A stretch of 13,049 nucleotides of DNA from Chloroflexota bacterium (GTDB lineage: Bacteria; Chloroflexota; Dehalococcoidia; Tepidiformales; Tepidiformaceae): positions 1 through 13,049 of the forward strand of contig CAUJEQ010000250.1 in the NCBI GenBank assembly GCA_963169135.1. The letters run 5' to 3'. Positions 1-6,100 of the stretch are shown one piece after another. Each line of letters begins with the position of its first letter. The first letter of the stretch is position 1. A program made the position numbers and the translations under genes. The notes below the pieces were generated by a model that ran no database searches, had not been told where the DNA came from, and was given only the letters and a program-made list of their open reading frames with translations.

Positions 1-1094
1 AGCGCGTTCGTCCCCGGCACCATCGCCCCCTGGAAGATCCCCACCGCCCCGAGCAAAACCATGAACGCCGGCAGGCTGTCCGCCAGCGCGACCGTCGGGT
101 ACAGCAGCCCGGTCACCAGCGCGGCCCCGGCCACCACGTTCCGGTACCCCAATCGCTCCCCCAGCGGCGCCAGCGAGAACGCGGCGATCGTGCTCGTCAG
201 TCCGATTACGCTGAACACAAAGCCGGTCGCCGCCTCTTCCTTCAGGTCCGATTCCCACCCGAAGAGTTCGAAGTGAACCCGGTCCGCTCCATTCGCGCTC
301 GACTCGGCGAAGTCGTCGATGCTGAGCGGCATCACCGGCCGCACGAAGGTCGTGCTCAACCACAGCACAAACAACAGGAGCAGCATCAGGATCACCTGCC
401 GCTCCTTCACCACAAGCTTGAGGTTCTCCACGAGCCCGCCGCTGCTGTGGCGTGCCGCCGGAGCGCCGTCCTCCGTGCCATCTTCGTCATCTGGCCCACC
501 TTCACGGACGAAGATGTACACCAGTACGGCGGCGATCACGTACAGGCCGGCGCAGAAGATGAACGACTCCCGGATCCCCAGGCTTGCCGCCACCAGCCCC
601 CCGATGACCGGCCCGAGCATGTTCGCTGTGAACTGCCCGGTCTGCAGCATCCCAAGCGCATAGCCGACCCGTGCCCGCGGAGTGCCCGCCGCCACCAGCG
701 CCGCGGCCGCTCCCATCGTCCCGGCGAACGCGCCCATCAGGAACCGCAAAAGCACAAGCTGCCAGACCGCCTGCGCGATCCCCATCACACCGATCAGGAT
801 TCCCGCGCCGATCAGCGCTCGCAGGAACATCGGCTTCCGCCCGAACCGGTCGGCCAGAGACCCCCAGATCGGCGCCGTCAGTGTCAACGAAAGTCCTGTC
901 GCGCTCGCCGTCAGGCCCGTGTAGAACGCTACTTCCGACTTGTCGCTGACGCCGAGCTCCTGGATGTAGAACGGGATAAACGGGAACACGAAGTTCGCGC
1001 CCATCAGCCCCACGAACACGCCAATCCAGATGAAGAGGAGGTTGCGCCGCCATCCGGGCCTGTCCGGCCGGCGAACGTTGGAGGACACGGTCAT
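1..1094 (-). CDS. MFS transporter, partial (C-terminus beyond window)
   Basis: Major facilitator superfamily secondary transporter of the inner membrane; substrate unknown. The frame is open from ATG 1094 to the window edge (364 full codons, about 11 of 12 expected helices). Seen: TM1 from about residue 18 (LLFIWIGVFVGLMGANFVF), the MFS motif A between TM2 and TM3 (GSLADRFGRKPMF), glycine/alanine-rich TM4 and TM5, an acidic cytoplasmic loop after TM6 (GGPDDEDGTEDG) and a second half beginning near VILMLLLLFVLWLS. An unusually long polar segment of about 30 residues follows TM7 (SIDDFAESSANGADRVHFEL). Start choice: ATG 1094 has GGGAG nine bases upstream; an in-frame ATG at 1112 has no ribosome site and would add six residues. 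It lies downstream of the DinB gene on the same strand, 129 bases away. The family resembles multidrug-efflux MFS proteins, but substrate assignment from this fragment is not possible. Confidence 0.88.
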   Translation of the reverse strand, partial: MTVSSNVRRPDRPGWRRNLLFIWIGVFVGLMGANFVFPFIPFYIQELGVSDKSEVAFYTGLTASATGLSLTLTAPIWGSLADRFGRKPMFLRALIGAGILIGVMGIAQAVWQLVLLRFLMGAFAGTMGAAAALVAAGTPRARVGYALGMLQTGQFTANMLGPVIGGLVAASLGIRESFIFCAGLYVIAAVLVYIFVREGGPDDEDGTEDGAPAARHSSGGLVENLKLVVKERQVILMLLLLFVLWLSTTFVRPVMPLSIDDFAESSANGADRVHFELFGWESDLKEEAATGFVFSVIGLTSTIAAFSLAPLGERLGYRNVVAGAALVTGLLYPTVALADSLPAFMVLLGAVGIFQGAMVPGTNA

Positions 1095-1208
1095 CAGGCG
1101 GCGCTCCCACATGGGCACGACGGGTCAGTTGAAATCACGCGCAATTCCGGGAGGGGCTACGGGCATGATGCCACCGGCCCTTGCTTTGCGCACCGGGACA
1201 GCCAAGGC

Positions 1209-1224
1209 ACGCGTGTCGACGCGT
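1209..1224. other. ACGCGT inverted repeat after DinB gene
   Basis: Two copies of ACGCGT separated by GTCG form a perfect 6-bp stem with a 4-base loop, touching the DinB stop codon (1224-1226). It could be a weak transcript end for the DinB gene, but there is no T-run on either side. The rest of 1095-1208 shows no gene and no convincing promoter. Confidence 0.3.
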
Positions 1225-1712
1225 CAGCCCGCCGGCGGCTCCAGCTGCCGTCGCAGCTCCCGGATCTGGTCTGCGTGCAATTCCGCGTGGTTGGCGCCGC
1301 GCACGAGCAGCTCGCGCACGCTCAGCGGTCCCTCGCTCTCGTGGATGCCTGCCCGGTCCCACGCCTTCGCGTCGAACTGCCGCAACAGCTCGGCACTCGT
1401 GAACCGCAAGGCGTCGAACAGCGCCAGCGCCGCTTCCGGGCTGCGCCACAGGTACTGCAGCTTCCGCTTCCACTTGTCTTCCTCGAAACCGAATATCGCC
1501 GGCTCGTCCTCCGCCAGGATCAGCCGGAAACGGGTCGCTCGCACCAGCTCCGCGTCCGAAAGGTGCACCAGCACGTCCCGGATCGACCAGCCTTCCTTGC
1601 CCGGCCGCGAGATCACCGCAGGCCCTATCCCGTTCACCGCCGCCCGCACCACCGAGGGCCCCCGAACGAAACGCTCGAAGACCGGCACGATGTCGTCAGG
1701 CAGCCGCGGCAC
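1224..1712 (-). CDS. DinB/YfiT-family metal-binding four-helix protein
   Basis: 162-residue protein of the DinB superfamily: four-helix bundles that bind a divalent metal through three histidines; members include thiol-dependent transferases (bacillithiol, mycothiol) and many of unknown role. Seen: the first ligand in [14 protein letters not shown] (His50) and the other two in [10 protein letters not shown] (His142, His146), which is the family's characteristic H...HxxxH arrangement; also a tryptophan in the GWS segment that commonly precedes the first histidine. Length is normal for the family. The start is GTG at 1712, chosen because a TAGAAT -10 box ends six bases upstream, predicting a leaderless mRNA, and no ribosome binding site is present. 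It is divergent from dnaJ and lies upstream of the MFS gene on the same strand. Substrate and thiol partner cannot be told from the sequence. Confidence 0.85.
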   Translation of the reverse strand: MPRLPDDIVPVFERFVRGPSVVRAAVNGIGPAVISRPGKEGWSIRDVLVHLSDAELVRATRFRLILAEDEPAIFGFEEDKWKRKLQYLWRSPEAALALFDALRFTSAELLRQFDAKAWDRAGIHESEGPLSVRELLVRGANHAELHADQIRELRRQLEPPAG

Positions 1713-1724
1713 CCGCCGATTCTA
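1713..1724 (-). promoter_or_regulatory. -10 box of leaderless DinB promoter
   Basis: On the minus strand TAGAAT (1724-1719) is followed by exactly six bases and then the GTG start at 1712, so transcription should begin at or next to the start codon. No good -35 hexamer is seen 17-18 bases upstream. The same six-base offset recurs at three other genes here. Confidence 0.55.
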
Positions 1725-1769
1725 GCCGTCCCTCGCCAGCCGCGCCCCGGTTGTTCGGCCTGCTCACCC

Positions 1770-1796
1770 TTAGCACTCGGTTTGCTACACTGCTAA
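1770..1796. promoter_or_regulatory. CIRCE-like HrcA operator upstream of dnaJ
   Basis: TTAGCACTC, nine spacer bases, then CACTGCTAA. The CIRCE consensus is TTAGCACTC-N9-GAGTGCTAA: the left arm is a perfect match, the spacer length is exact and the right arm matches 7 of 9. CIRCE binds the HrcA repressor, which controls groE and dnaK/dnaJ operons. The site ends six bases before the dnaJ ATG and overlaps the putative -10, so bound repressor would block initiation. hrcA is not in the window. Confidence 0.8.
1786..1791 (+). promoter_or_regulatory. putative dnaJ -10 box inside CIRCE
   Basis: TACACT, fitting the TANNNT pattern, lies inside the CIRCE element and ends ten bases before the dnaJ ATG. 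A start about seven bases downstream would leave a leader of only about four bases. There is no ribosome binding site before the ATG. The surrounding 10-mer GCTACACTGC recurs at the glnA promoter. No clear -35 is seen. Confidence 0.4.
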
Positions 1797-1801
1797 TCAC
1801 C

Positions 1802-2941
1802 ATGGCCACCGGACAGCGCGACTACTACGAGGTCCTTGGCGTCAGCCGCTCTGCCGACGCCCAGGAACTGAAAAAGGCCTATCGCAAACTCGCGATGGAA
1901 TACCACCCCGACCGCAACGCCTCCGAGGACGCGGCTGAGAAGTTCAAGGAAATCAACCAGGCCTACGAGGTCCTCACCGACGACCAGAAGCGAGCGCTCT
2001 ACGACCGCTTTGGCCACGCCGGCCTCGAAGGCGCCGGCGCGGGCGGCCGCGGCGGCTTCGACGGCTCGCACTCCTTCGATGGCTTTGGCGACATCTTCGA
2101 TGCCTTCTTTGGGGGCGGCCAGCGTGGCGGGCGCCGCCGCCGTGGCCCGGCCCGCGGCTCCGACCTCCGCTACAACCTGAAACTCACCTTCGAAGAGGCT
2201 GTCTTCGGCGTCGAAAAGCAAATCGAGTTCCAGCGCCTCGAAGGCTGCGAGGCCTGTGAGGGGCGTGGCGCCGAACCGGGGACGGAAGCGGTCACCTGCC
2301 CCGAGTGCAACGGCGCCGGTGAGCTCCGCCGCTCCCAGCAGAGCATCTTCGGGCAATTCGTCAACGTAACCGTCTGCGGCCGCTGCCAGGGCGAGGGCCG
2401 CGTCATCACCAACCCCTGTACCACGTGCCGCGGCTCCGGCCGCACCCGCCAGACGCGCCACATCGCCGTGAAGGTCCCGGCGGGCGTTGATGATGGCGCC
2501 CAGATCCGTATCGCCGGCGAGGGCGAGACCGGCCCCCGCGGCGGGGAGCCCGGCCACCTCTACGTTGTCCTCTCCGTCGCCGCTCACGAACTCTTCGAAC
2601 GCGTCGAAGACCACATCGTCATCGAGTTCCCGGTCAACGTCGCCCAGGCGTCCCTCGGCGCCGAGGTCACCATCCCCACCCTCGATGGAGACATGCAGCT
2701 CGAAGTCCCCGCTGGCACCCAGAGTGGCGAAGACTTCGTCATCCGCGGTAAGGGCGTCCCCCACCTCCGCGGCGCCGGCCGCGGCGATATGGTCGTCCGT
2801 GTCACCGTCGTCGTCCCCGAGACGCTCACAGACGACCAGCGCGAACTGCTCGAAAAGCTCGCCTCAACCATGGGCACCCCCACCCTTCCCCGCCGCAGCA
2901 AGGGCTTCTTCGAGCGCATCCGCGACGCGATGGCTGGCTAA
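1802..2941 (+). CDS. dnaJ: Chaperone protein DnaJ (type I Hsp40)
   Basis: Co-chaperone of DnaK: the J domain stimulates DnaK ATP hydrolysis and the C-terminal part delivers unfolded clients; cytoplasmic. 379 residues, full length for a type I DnaJ. Seen in order: J domain about 6-71 with HPD at 35-37; Gly/Phe region about 77-110; zinc-finger domain with all four CxxCxGxG repeats (CEAC 149-152, CPEC 166-169, CGRC 192-195, CTTC 206-209); then the C-terminal substrate-binding domains. The start is ATG 1802, which puts [14 protein letters not shown] at the family's usual position; an earlier in-frame TTG at 1751 would place the CIRCE operator inside the coding region. prmA follows after three bases, a common pairing. 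dnaK and grpE are not adjacent, so this may be a second dnaJ or a dispersed heat-shock set. Confidence 0.97.
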   Translation: MATGQRDYYEVLGVSRSADAQELKKAYRKLAMEYHPDRNASEDAAEKFKEINQAYEVLTDDQKRALYDRFGHAGLEGAGAGGRGGFDGSHSFDGFGDIFDAFFGGGQRGGRRRRGPARGSDLRYNLKLTFEEAVFGVEKQIEFQRLEGCEACEGRGAEPGTEAVTCPECNGAGELRRSQQSIFGQFVNVTVCGRCQGEGRVITNPCTTCRGSGRTRQTRHIAVKVPAGVDDGAQIRIAGEGETGPRGGEPGHLYVVLSVAAHELFERVEDHIVIEFPVNVAQASLGAEVTIPTLDGDMQLEVPAGTQSGEDFVIRGKGVPHLRGAGRGDMVVRVTVVVPETLTDDQRELLEKLASTMGTPTLPRRSKGFFERIRDAMAG

Positions 2942-2944
2942 AGC

Positions 2945-3838
2945 GTGACCAACCTCTGGTTCGAGATTACCGCGCAGGTCCCGCCTTCCCTTGTCGAGGA
3001 GGTCTCCGACCTGGTCCGGGTCGTCGCCCCGGGTGGCATCACCGTTGAGGAACCAGTGGACATTCTCGGCCCCGAATTGGGTTTCCGTGTCCGGGGCGGC
3101 GAGCCCGTCCTCATCCGCGCCTACCTGCCCAGCTCCGAGCTGGGTGCAGTCCTCACCGACGACCTCCGCCGTTCCATGGAGCCCTACCCGTCCGTCGAGC
3201 TCACCGCCCGTCCCATTTACGAACAGGACTGGGCCGTCTCCTGGCGCGAGTTCTTCGGCGTCGTCGATACCGGTGGCCGTGCGGTCATCGTCCCCTCCTG
3301 GATCGAGCACGAGGTTGGCCCAGGCCAGGTTGCCATCCGCCTTGACCCCGGCCAGGCCTTCGGCACCGGCCACCACGAGACCACCCGCCTCTGCCTCGCC
3401 GCCCTCGACTCCCTCGCCCGCCCCGGTATCGCCATGCTCGATGTCGGCACCGGTTCCGGCGTGCTCTCCATTGCGGCCGTCAAGCTTGGCGTCTCCAGCG
3501 TCACCGGGATCGACATCGACCCCGTCGCGGCCGAGATCGCCCGGCGCAACTGCGACGAAAACGCCATCGGTCCGGAAGTCTCCATCAGCGCCGGTGTGCT
3601 CACTCCGGCCCACGAAGGCCGTTACGAACTCGTACTCTCCAACATCAGCACCGACGCCAACATCGGCCTTGCCGCAGCGTTCGGCATGGTCGTGAAGCCC
3701 GGGGGCGACCTCGTCCTCTCCGGCATCCTCGCACCCGATGCCCTGCGCGTGGTCGCGAGTATGGAGCCCCAGGGATTCCGCCTCGCCGCGATGTCCCACG
3801 AACGCGACTGGTGCCTCATCCACCTCCGCAAGCCGTGA
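2945..3838 (+). CDS. prmA: Ribosomal protein L11 methyltransferase
   Basis: SAM-dependent enzyme that trimethylates lysines and the N-terminus of ribosomal protein L11. 297 residues, the usual PrmA length. Seen: N-terminal L11-recognition domain (about 1-90), the PrmA signature LDPGQAFGTGHHETT at 133-147, SAM-binding motif I LDVGTGSG at 165-172, the motif II acidic residues GIDIDP at 188-193, and SNIST at 232-236. In most family members the last motif is NI followed by L, so a small divergence from the usual catalytic-loop sequence is visible. The start is GTG 2945, three bases after the dnaJ stop, giving WFEIT near the N-terminus as in relatives. It is probably co-transcribed with dnaJ and therefore heat-inducible. 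The rsmE gene that often follows in other bacteria is absent. Confidence 0.93.
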   Translation: MTNLWFEITAQVPPSLVEEVSDLVRVVAPGGITVEEPVDILGPELGFRVRGGEPVLIRAYLPSSELGAVLTDDLRRSMEPYPSVELTARPIYEQDWAVSWREFFGVVDTGGRAVIVPSWIEHEVGPGQVAIRLDPGQAFGTGHHETTRLCLAALDSLARPGIAMLDVGTGSGVLSIAAVKLGVSSVTGIDIDPVAAEIARRNCDENAIGPEVSISAGVLTPAHEGRYELVLSNISTDANIGLAAAFGMVVKPGGDLVLSGILAPDALRVVASMEPQGFRLAAMSHERDWCLIHLRKP

Positions 3839-3847
3839 CCCCGTCGA

Positions 3848-3875
3848 CAATCCGCAATCGTCAATCGACAATCGT
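3848..3875. repeat. four tandem CAATCNN heptamers
   Basis: CAATC occurs at 3848, 3855, 3862 and 3869, an exact seven-base period: CAATCCG, CAATCGT, CAATCGA, CAATCGT. It fills most of the 40-base gap between the prmA stop and the next ATG and is noticeably less GC-rich than its surroundings. It may be a short sequence repeat, or the promoter of the downstream gene: TCGACA (3844-3849), 17 bases, GACAAT (3867-3872), six bases, ATG. Confidence 0.7.
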
Positions 3876-3878
3876 CCC

Positions 3879-4265
3879 ATGCCCCTCTCGATGCCCCTAT
3901 CCCCGCTCGAAGTCGCCGAACGCCTCTTTGCCGCCATCGCCGCCGGCGACATCGATGCCGTGGCCGCCCTCTACCACCCCGACATCGCCGTGTGGCACAA
4001 CAGCGACGGCATGGAACAGACCGCCCAGGACAACCTCCTCATCCTCCGCTGGGTCGCTCGCAACATCGGTGAACTCCGCTACGAGGACGTCCGCTGTTCC
4101 GAGACCCCGTCGGGCTTCGTCCAGCAGCACGTGATGCGCGGCGTCGCTCCCAGCGGCACACCCATCGAAGTCCCCGCTTGCATCGTCGCCACCGTCGAAA
4201 ACGGCAAGATCACCCGTCTCGATGAGTACCTCGACGCGGCCCACACGGCGCCCCTCCGTGGCTGA
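3879..4265 (+). CDS. NTF2/SnoaL-like small protein
   Basis: 128-residue protein with the SnoaL/ketosteroid-isomerase-like (NTF2-like) pattern: an N-terminal helix pair with A-x-GDIDAVAALYHPDIAVWHN at about 22-41, then a strand-rich half with conserved spacing (SGFVQQHVMRG, then ACIVATVENGKITRLDEYLD). The final 'V..gKI.r..eYlD' is typical of SnoaL-like proteins. The fold is a conical pocket used by isomerases, hydrolases, cyclases or pure binders; no specific catalytic set is recognisable. Start ATG 3879 follows the heptamer repeat; there is no ribosome site. ATG 3891 is an alternative four residues in. The stop overlaps the start of the next gene, so the two are translationally coupled and probably act together. 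Confidence 0.8.
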   Translation: MPLSMPLSPLEVAERLFAAIAAGDIDAVAALYHPDIAVWHNSDGMEQTAQDNLLILRWVARNIGELRYEDVRCSETPSGFVQQHVMRGVAPSGTPIEVPACIVATVENGKITRLDEYLDAAHTAPLRG

Positions 4266-5073
4266 CCGCCCATCGCCCGGATCCCGCCTCCGGATCCTCA
4301 TGGAGCGTGGCACCGTAACGGCCCCGTTCGTCTTCGACGGCGTCCAGGCCCGCCTGGCCGAGGCTGCCGGCTTCGATGCCGTCTACATGTCCGGTTTCGG
4401 CACCGCCGCCTCCTACGGCCTCGCTGATATGGGCCTCATCGGCCTCGGCGAGATGTCGGCCAACGCCGCCCGCATCGCTTCGGCCGTCTCGGTGCCCGTC
4501 ATCGCCGATGCTGATACCGGCTACGGCAACGAGAACAACATCGCCCGCACCGTCGTCCTCTACGAACGTGCCGGCGTTGCCGCGCTCCACATCGAAGACC
4601 AGGAGTGGCCCAAGCGCTGCGGCTTCCTCGAAGGTAAGCGCGTCATCCCCGCTGCCGAGATGGTGCTCAAGGTCCGCGCCGCCGTCGCTGCCCGCACGGA
4701 CCCGGGTCTCATCATCATCGCCCGCACCGACGCCCTCCAGCCGAACGGCTGGGACGACGCCATCGCCCGTCTCCGCAGCTATCGCGAGGCCGGCGCCGAC
4801 ATGGTTTTCATGGACGGCCTGAAGACGCGCGCCCTCGTCGAAGCCGCCGCGCGCGACCTCTCCGGCATCCCCCAGCTACTCAACTCCTGGCTTGTGACGC
4901 CCACCGAGGCGCGCCAGATGGGCTTCGCGATCTACATCCACCTGGGCGTCATGCTCCGCCACTTCGCCGATTTCCAGGCCTCACTCGAGGAGCTTCGCGA
5001 CACGGGCCGCGTCCACGTCCCCCGCGAAGGGCTCTCCGTCGAGCCCATCACCAGGCTGCTTGCCCGTGAGTGA
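4258..5073 (+). CDS. Isocitrate lyase/PEP mutase family enzyme
   Basis: 271-residue TIM-barrel enzyme of the isocitrate lyase/phosphoenolpyruvate mutase superfamily (2-methylisocitrate lyase, carboxyPEP mutase, oxaloacetate decarboxylase and related C-C or P-C bond enzymes on 2-oxo acids). Seen: FDGVQARLAEAAGFDAVYMSGFG near the N-terminus, the Mg-binding DADTGYGN (Asp84, Asp86), EDQ at 113-115, the active-site loop PKRCGFLEGK with Cys121, and IIIARTDAL. Lyases of the family usually have KRCGH or KKCGH; here the Cys is kept but the His is Phe, so the exact reaction is uncertain. GTG 4258 is chosen because its GTGGCTGA overlap couples it to the SnoaL-like gene; an ATG at 4222 would overlap that gene by 44 bases and add a low-complexity Ser/Thr/Arg stretch. 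Short C-terminus compared with the longest members, otherwise intact. Confidence 0.9.
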   Translation: MADRPSPGSRLRILMERGTVTAPFVFDGVQARLAEAAGFDAVYMSGFGTAASYGLADMGLIGLGEMSANAARIASAVSVPVIADADTGYGNENNIARTVVLYERAGVAALHIEDQEWPKRCGFLEGKRVIPAAEMVLKVRAAVAARTDPGLIIIARTDALQPNGWDDAIARLRSYREAGADMVFMDGLKTRALVEAAARDLSGIPQLLNSWLVTPTEARQMGFAIYIHLGVMLRHFADFQASLEELRDTGRVHVPREGLSVEPITRLLARE

Positions 5074-5131
5074 CTTGCCCGCCGGCCGTCCGAGCGCAGG
5101 CGCCCGCCGATCTCCCTGCGCCTGTGCCGGG

Positions 5132-5150
5132 GGCTCCGCACCACGGAGCC
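5132..5150. terminator. hairpin between convergent genes
   Basis: GGCTCCG, loop CACCA, CGGAGCC: a perfect 7-bp stem in the 129-base gap between the PEP-mutase-family gene (+) and the ArsR-SRPBCC gene (-). Its position suits a bidirectional transcript end, but no T-run follows on either strand, so it is not a classical intrinsic terminator. Nothing else is seen in 5074-5202. Confidence 0.4.
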
Positions 5151-5202
5151 GCGGTTCGTGGCCGCCGTCGTCCTGACCGTCCCACGCTGGCATCGCGACC
5201 CC

Positions 5203-5952
5203 TCAGAACGCCAGCGGCTCGCCTGTCTCGATCAGCGATTTCAGGCTGTTCAAGAGCGGCGCCCACCCCTGCGAAATCGACTGGTATGTCGGGCCTGCCG
5301 ACTCGAAACGGTCGTGCCGGAGCTCCACCTTCGTCGTCTCGCCCATCGGCGTGAGCTCCCACGTCACCCGCGAAAACGGTTCCGCCGCCATCTCCGGGTC
5401 GTATAGCGCGCGCCAGGTGTACGAGAGCAACCGCGGAGCATCGACCTCAAGGATCTCACCCGTCACGGCCGCCCGGCCATCCGGCTGCCGGTACTCCAGC
5501 GGCGCCCCCGGCCTGAGTTCGGCCACGAACGTCGTGTCGTGGAAGTAGCGGCGAGTGATTTCGCCACTGGTGATGCCCTCCCAGACGCGCTCGGGCGTCG
5601 CGCGGATATAGACGGTGTAGATGTGGATCGGCTTTTCCATCGCTTCTAACTCCAGGCTGTACTTGAGGTCGCTCAGCGCGCGGGTAAACGGCTGCGCGTA
5701 CTTGCTGATCCAGCGGTCGGCGACCTGCTGGATCGGCACCGGATTGAGGTAGTGGAACTTCTCGCGGCCCGCCTTCTTCGTCGTGATCAGCCCCGCGGCT
5801 TCGAGCACGCCAAGATGCTTCATCACGCCGAAGCGCGACATCTCCGGCAGGTGCGCCTGCAGCTCACCCAGCGTTTGGCCGTCGCGCTCGAACAGTGCGT
5901 CCAGCAACAGCCTCCGGCTCGGGTCTGCCAGTCCCCTGAAGACCTCTTCCAC
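5203..5952 (-). CDS. ArsR-family regulator fused to SRPBCC (AHSA1-like) domain
   Basis: 249-residue fusion. Residues 1-95 are an ArsR winged helix: VFRGLADPSRRLLLDAL, then the helix-turn-helix (TLGELQAHLPEMSRFGVMKHLGVLEAAGLI) and the wing (TKKAGREKFHYLN). Residues about 108-247 are an SRPBCC/START-like domain of the AHSA1 type (IYIRATPERVWEGIT, RRYFHDT, VTWELTPMGETTKVELRHD, GWAPLLNSLKSLIETG). ArsR regulators of this clade are usually encoded next to a separate AHSA1-domain gene; here the two are one chain, suggesting that the pocket domain senses a hydrophobic ligand and controls DNA binding. There is no cysteine, arguing against ArsR-type metal sensing. The GTG 5952 start is supported by a strong promoter ending six bases upstream; a GTG/ATG further up at 6051 would put that promoter inside the gene. 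Confidence 0.9.
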   Translation of the reverse strand: MEEVFRGLADPSRRLLLDALFERDGQTLGELQAHLPEMSRFGVMKHLGVLEAAGLITTKKAGREKFHYLNPVPIQQVADRWISKYAQPFTRALSDLKYSLELEAMEKPIHIYTVYIRATPERVWEGITSGEITRRYFHDTTFVAELRPGAPLEYRQPDGRAAVTGEILEVDAPRLLSYTWRALYDPEMAAEPFSRVTWELTPMGETTKVELRHDRFESAGPTYQSISQGWAPLLNSLKSLIETGEPLAF

Positions 5953-5958
5953 CGGCGG

Positions 5959-5988
5959 ACTATATGTGACCGTTTGGTAACATGTCAA
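5959..5988 (-). promoter_or_regulatory. strong sigma70-type leaderless promoter
   Basis: Minus strand: perfect -35 TTGACA (5988-5983), 18-base spacer, -10 TATAGT (5964-5959), six bases, then GTG at 5952. It is the best promoter in the window. The transcript is expected to start at the start codon. It drives the ArsR-SRPBCC gene. Confidence 0.8.
5964..5983. promoter_or_regulatory. palindromic operator, likely ArsR autorepression site
   Basis: ATGTGACC-GTTT-GGTAACAT: two 8-base arms matching at 7 of 8 positions. It fills the spacer between the -35 and -10 hexamers and touches both. ArsR dimers bind such near-palindromes over core promoters, so the encoded regulator is the natural ligand. Confidence 0.65.
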
Positions 5989-6078
5989 CACTATCGTCGG
6001 CTGCCCGCTGATGACGATGGACAATTGGGCGCTATCATTCCCGCCTACCACCTAGAGACCGAACCTGATACGGTCGCC

Positions 6079-6094
6079 TTACCCCCGGGGTTAA
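6079..6094. other. GC-rich imperfect palindrome before the RodZ-like gene
   Basis: TTACCCCCGGGGTTAA is a 16-base palindrome with one mismatched pair, ending six bases before the ATG at 6101. Its GGGG (6087-6090) is also the only ribosome-site candidate, so it could be an operator or an mRNA element that occludes translation. A weak TATCAT -10 candidate lies at 6033-6038 without a clear -35. Confidence 0.4.
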
Positions 6095-6100
6095 CGAACA

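Noticed and set aside
273..1796. Plus-strand open frame of 507 codons across the MFS and DinB genes
   Set aside because: Composition is Arg/His/Pro/Gln-rich with no domain; the minus-strand frames show clear transporter and DinB motifs. It is a by-product of high GC at third positions.
1751..1801. Upstream TTG start for dnaJ
   Set aside because: It would add 17 residues not found in DnaJ and place the CIRCE operator and -10 box inside the coding region.
3848..3875. CAATCNN array as a CRISPR
   Set aside because: Units are seven bases with two-base variable parts; there is no spacer structure and no cas gene.
2864..3952. Minus-strand open frame of 362 codons opposite prmA
   Set aside because: Low-complexity Gly/Asp/Val product without motifs; prmA on the plus strand has all family signatures.
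4222..4257. Upstream ATG start for the PEP-mutase-family gene
   Set aside because: It would overlap the preceding gene by 44 bases and encode a Ser/Thr/Arg stretch; GTG 4258 gives a typical short overlap and the family's usual N-terminus.
5953..6051. Upstream start for the ArsR-SRPBCC gene
   Set aside because: The 33 extra codons contain the strong promoter and operator and read as non-conserved sequence.
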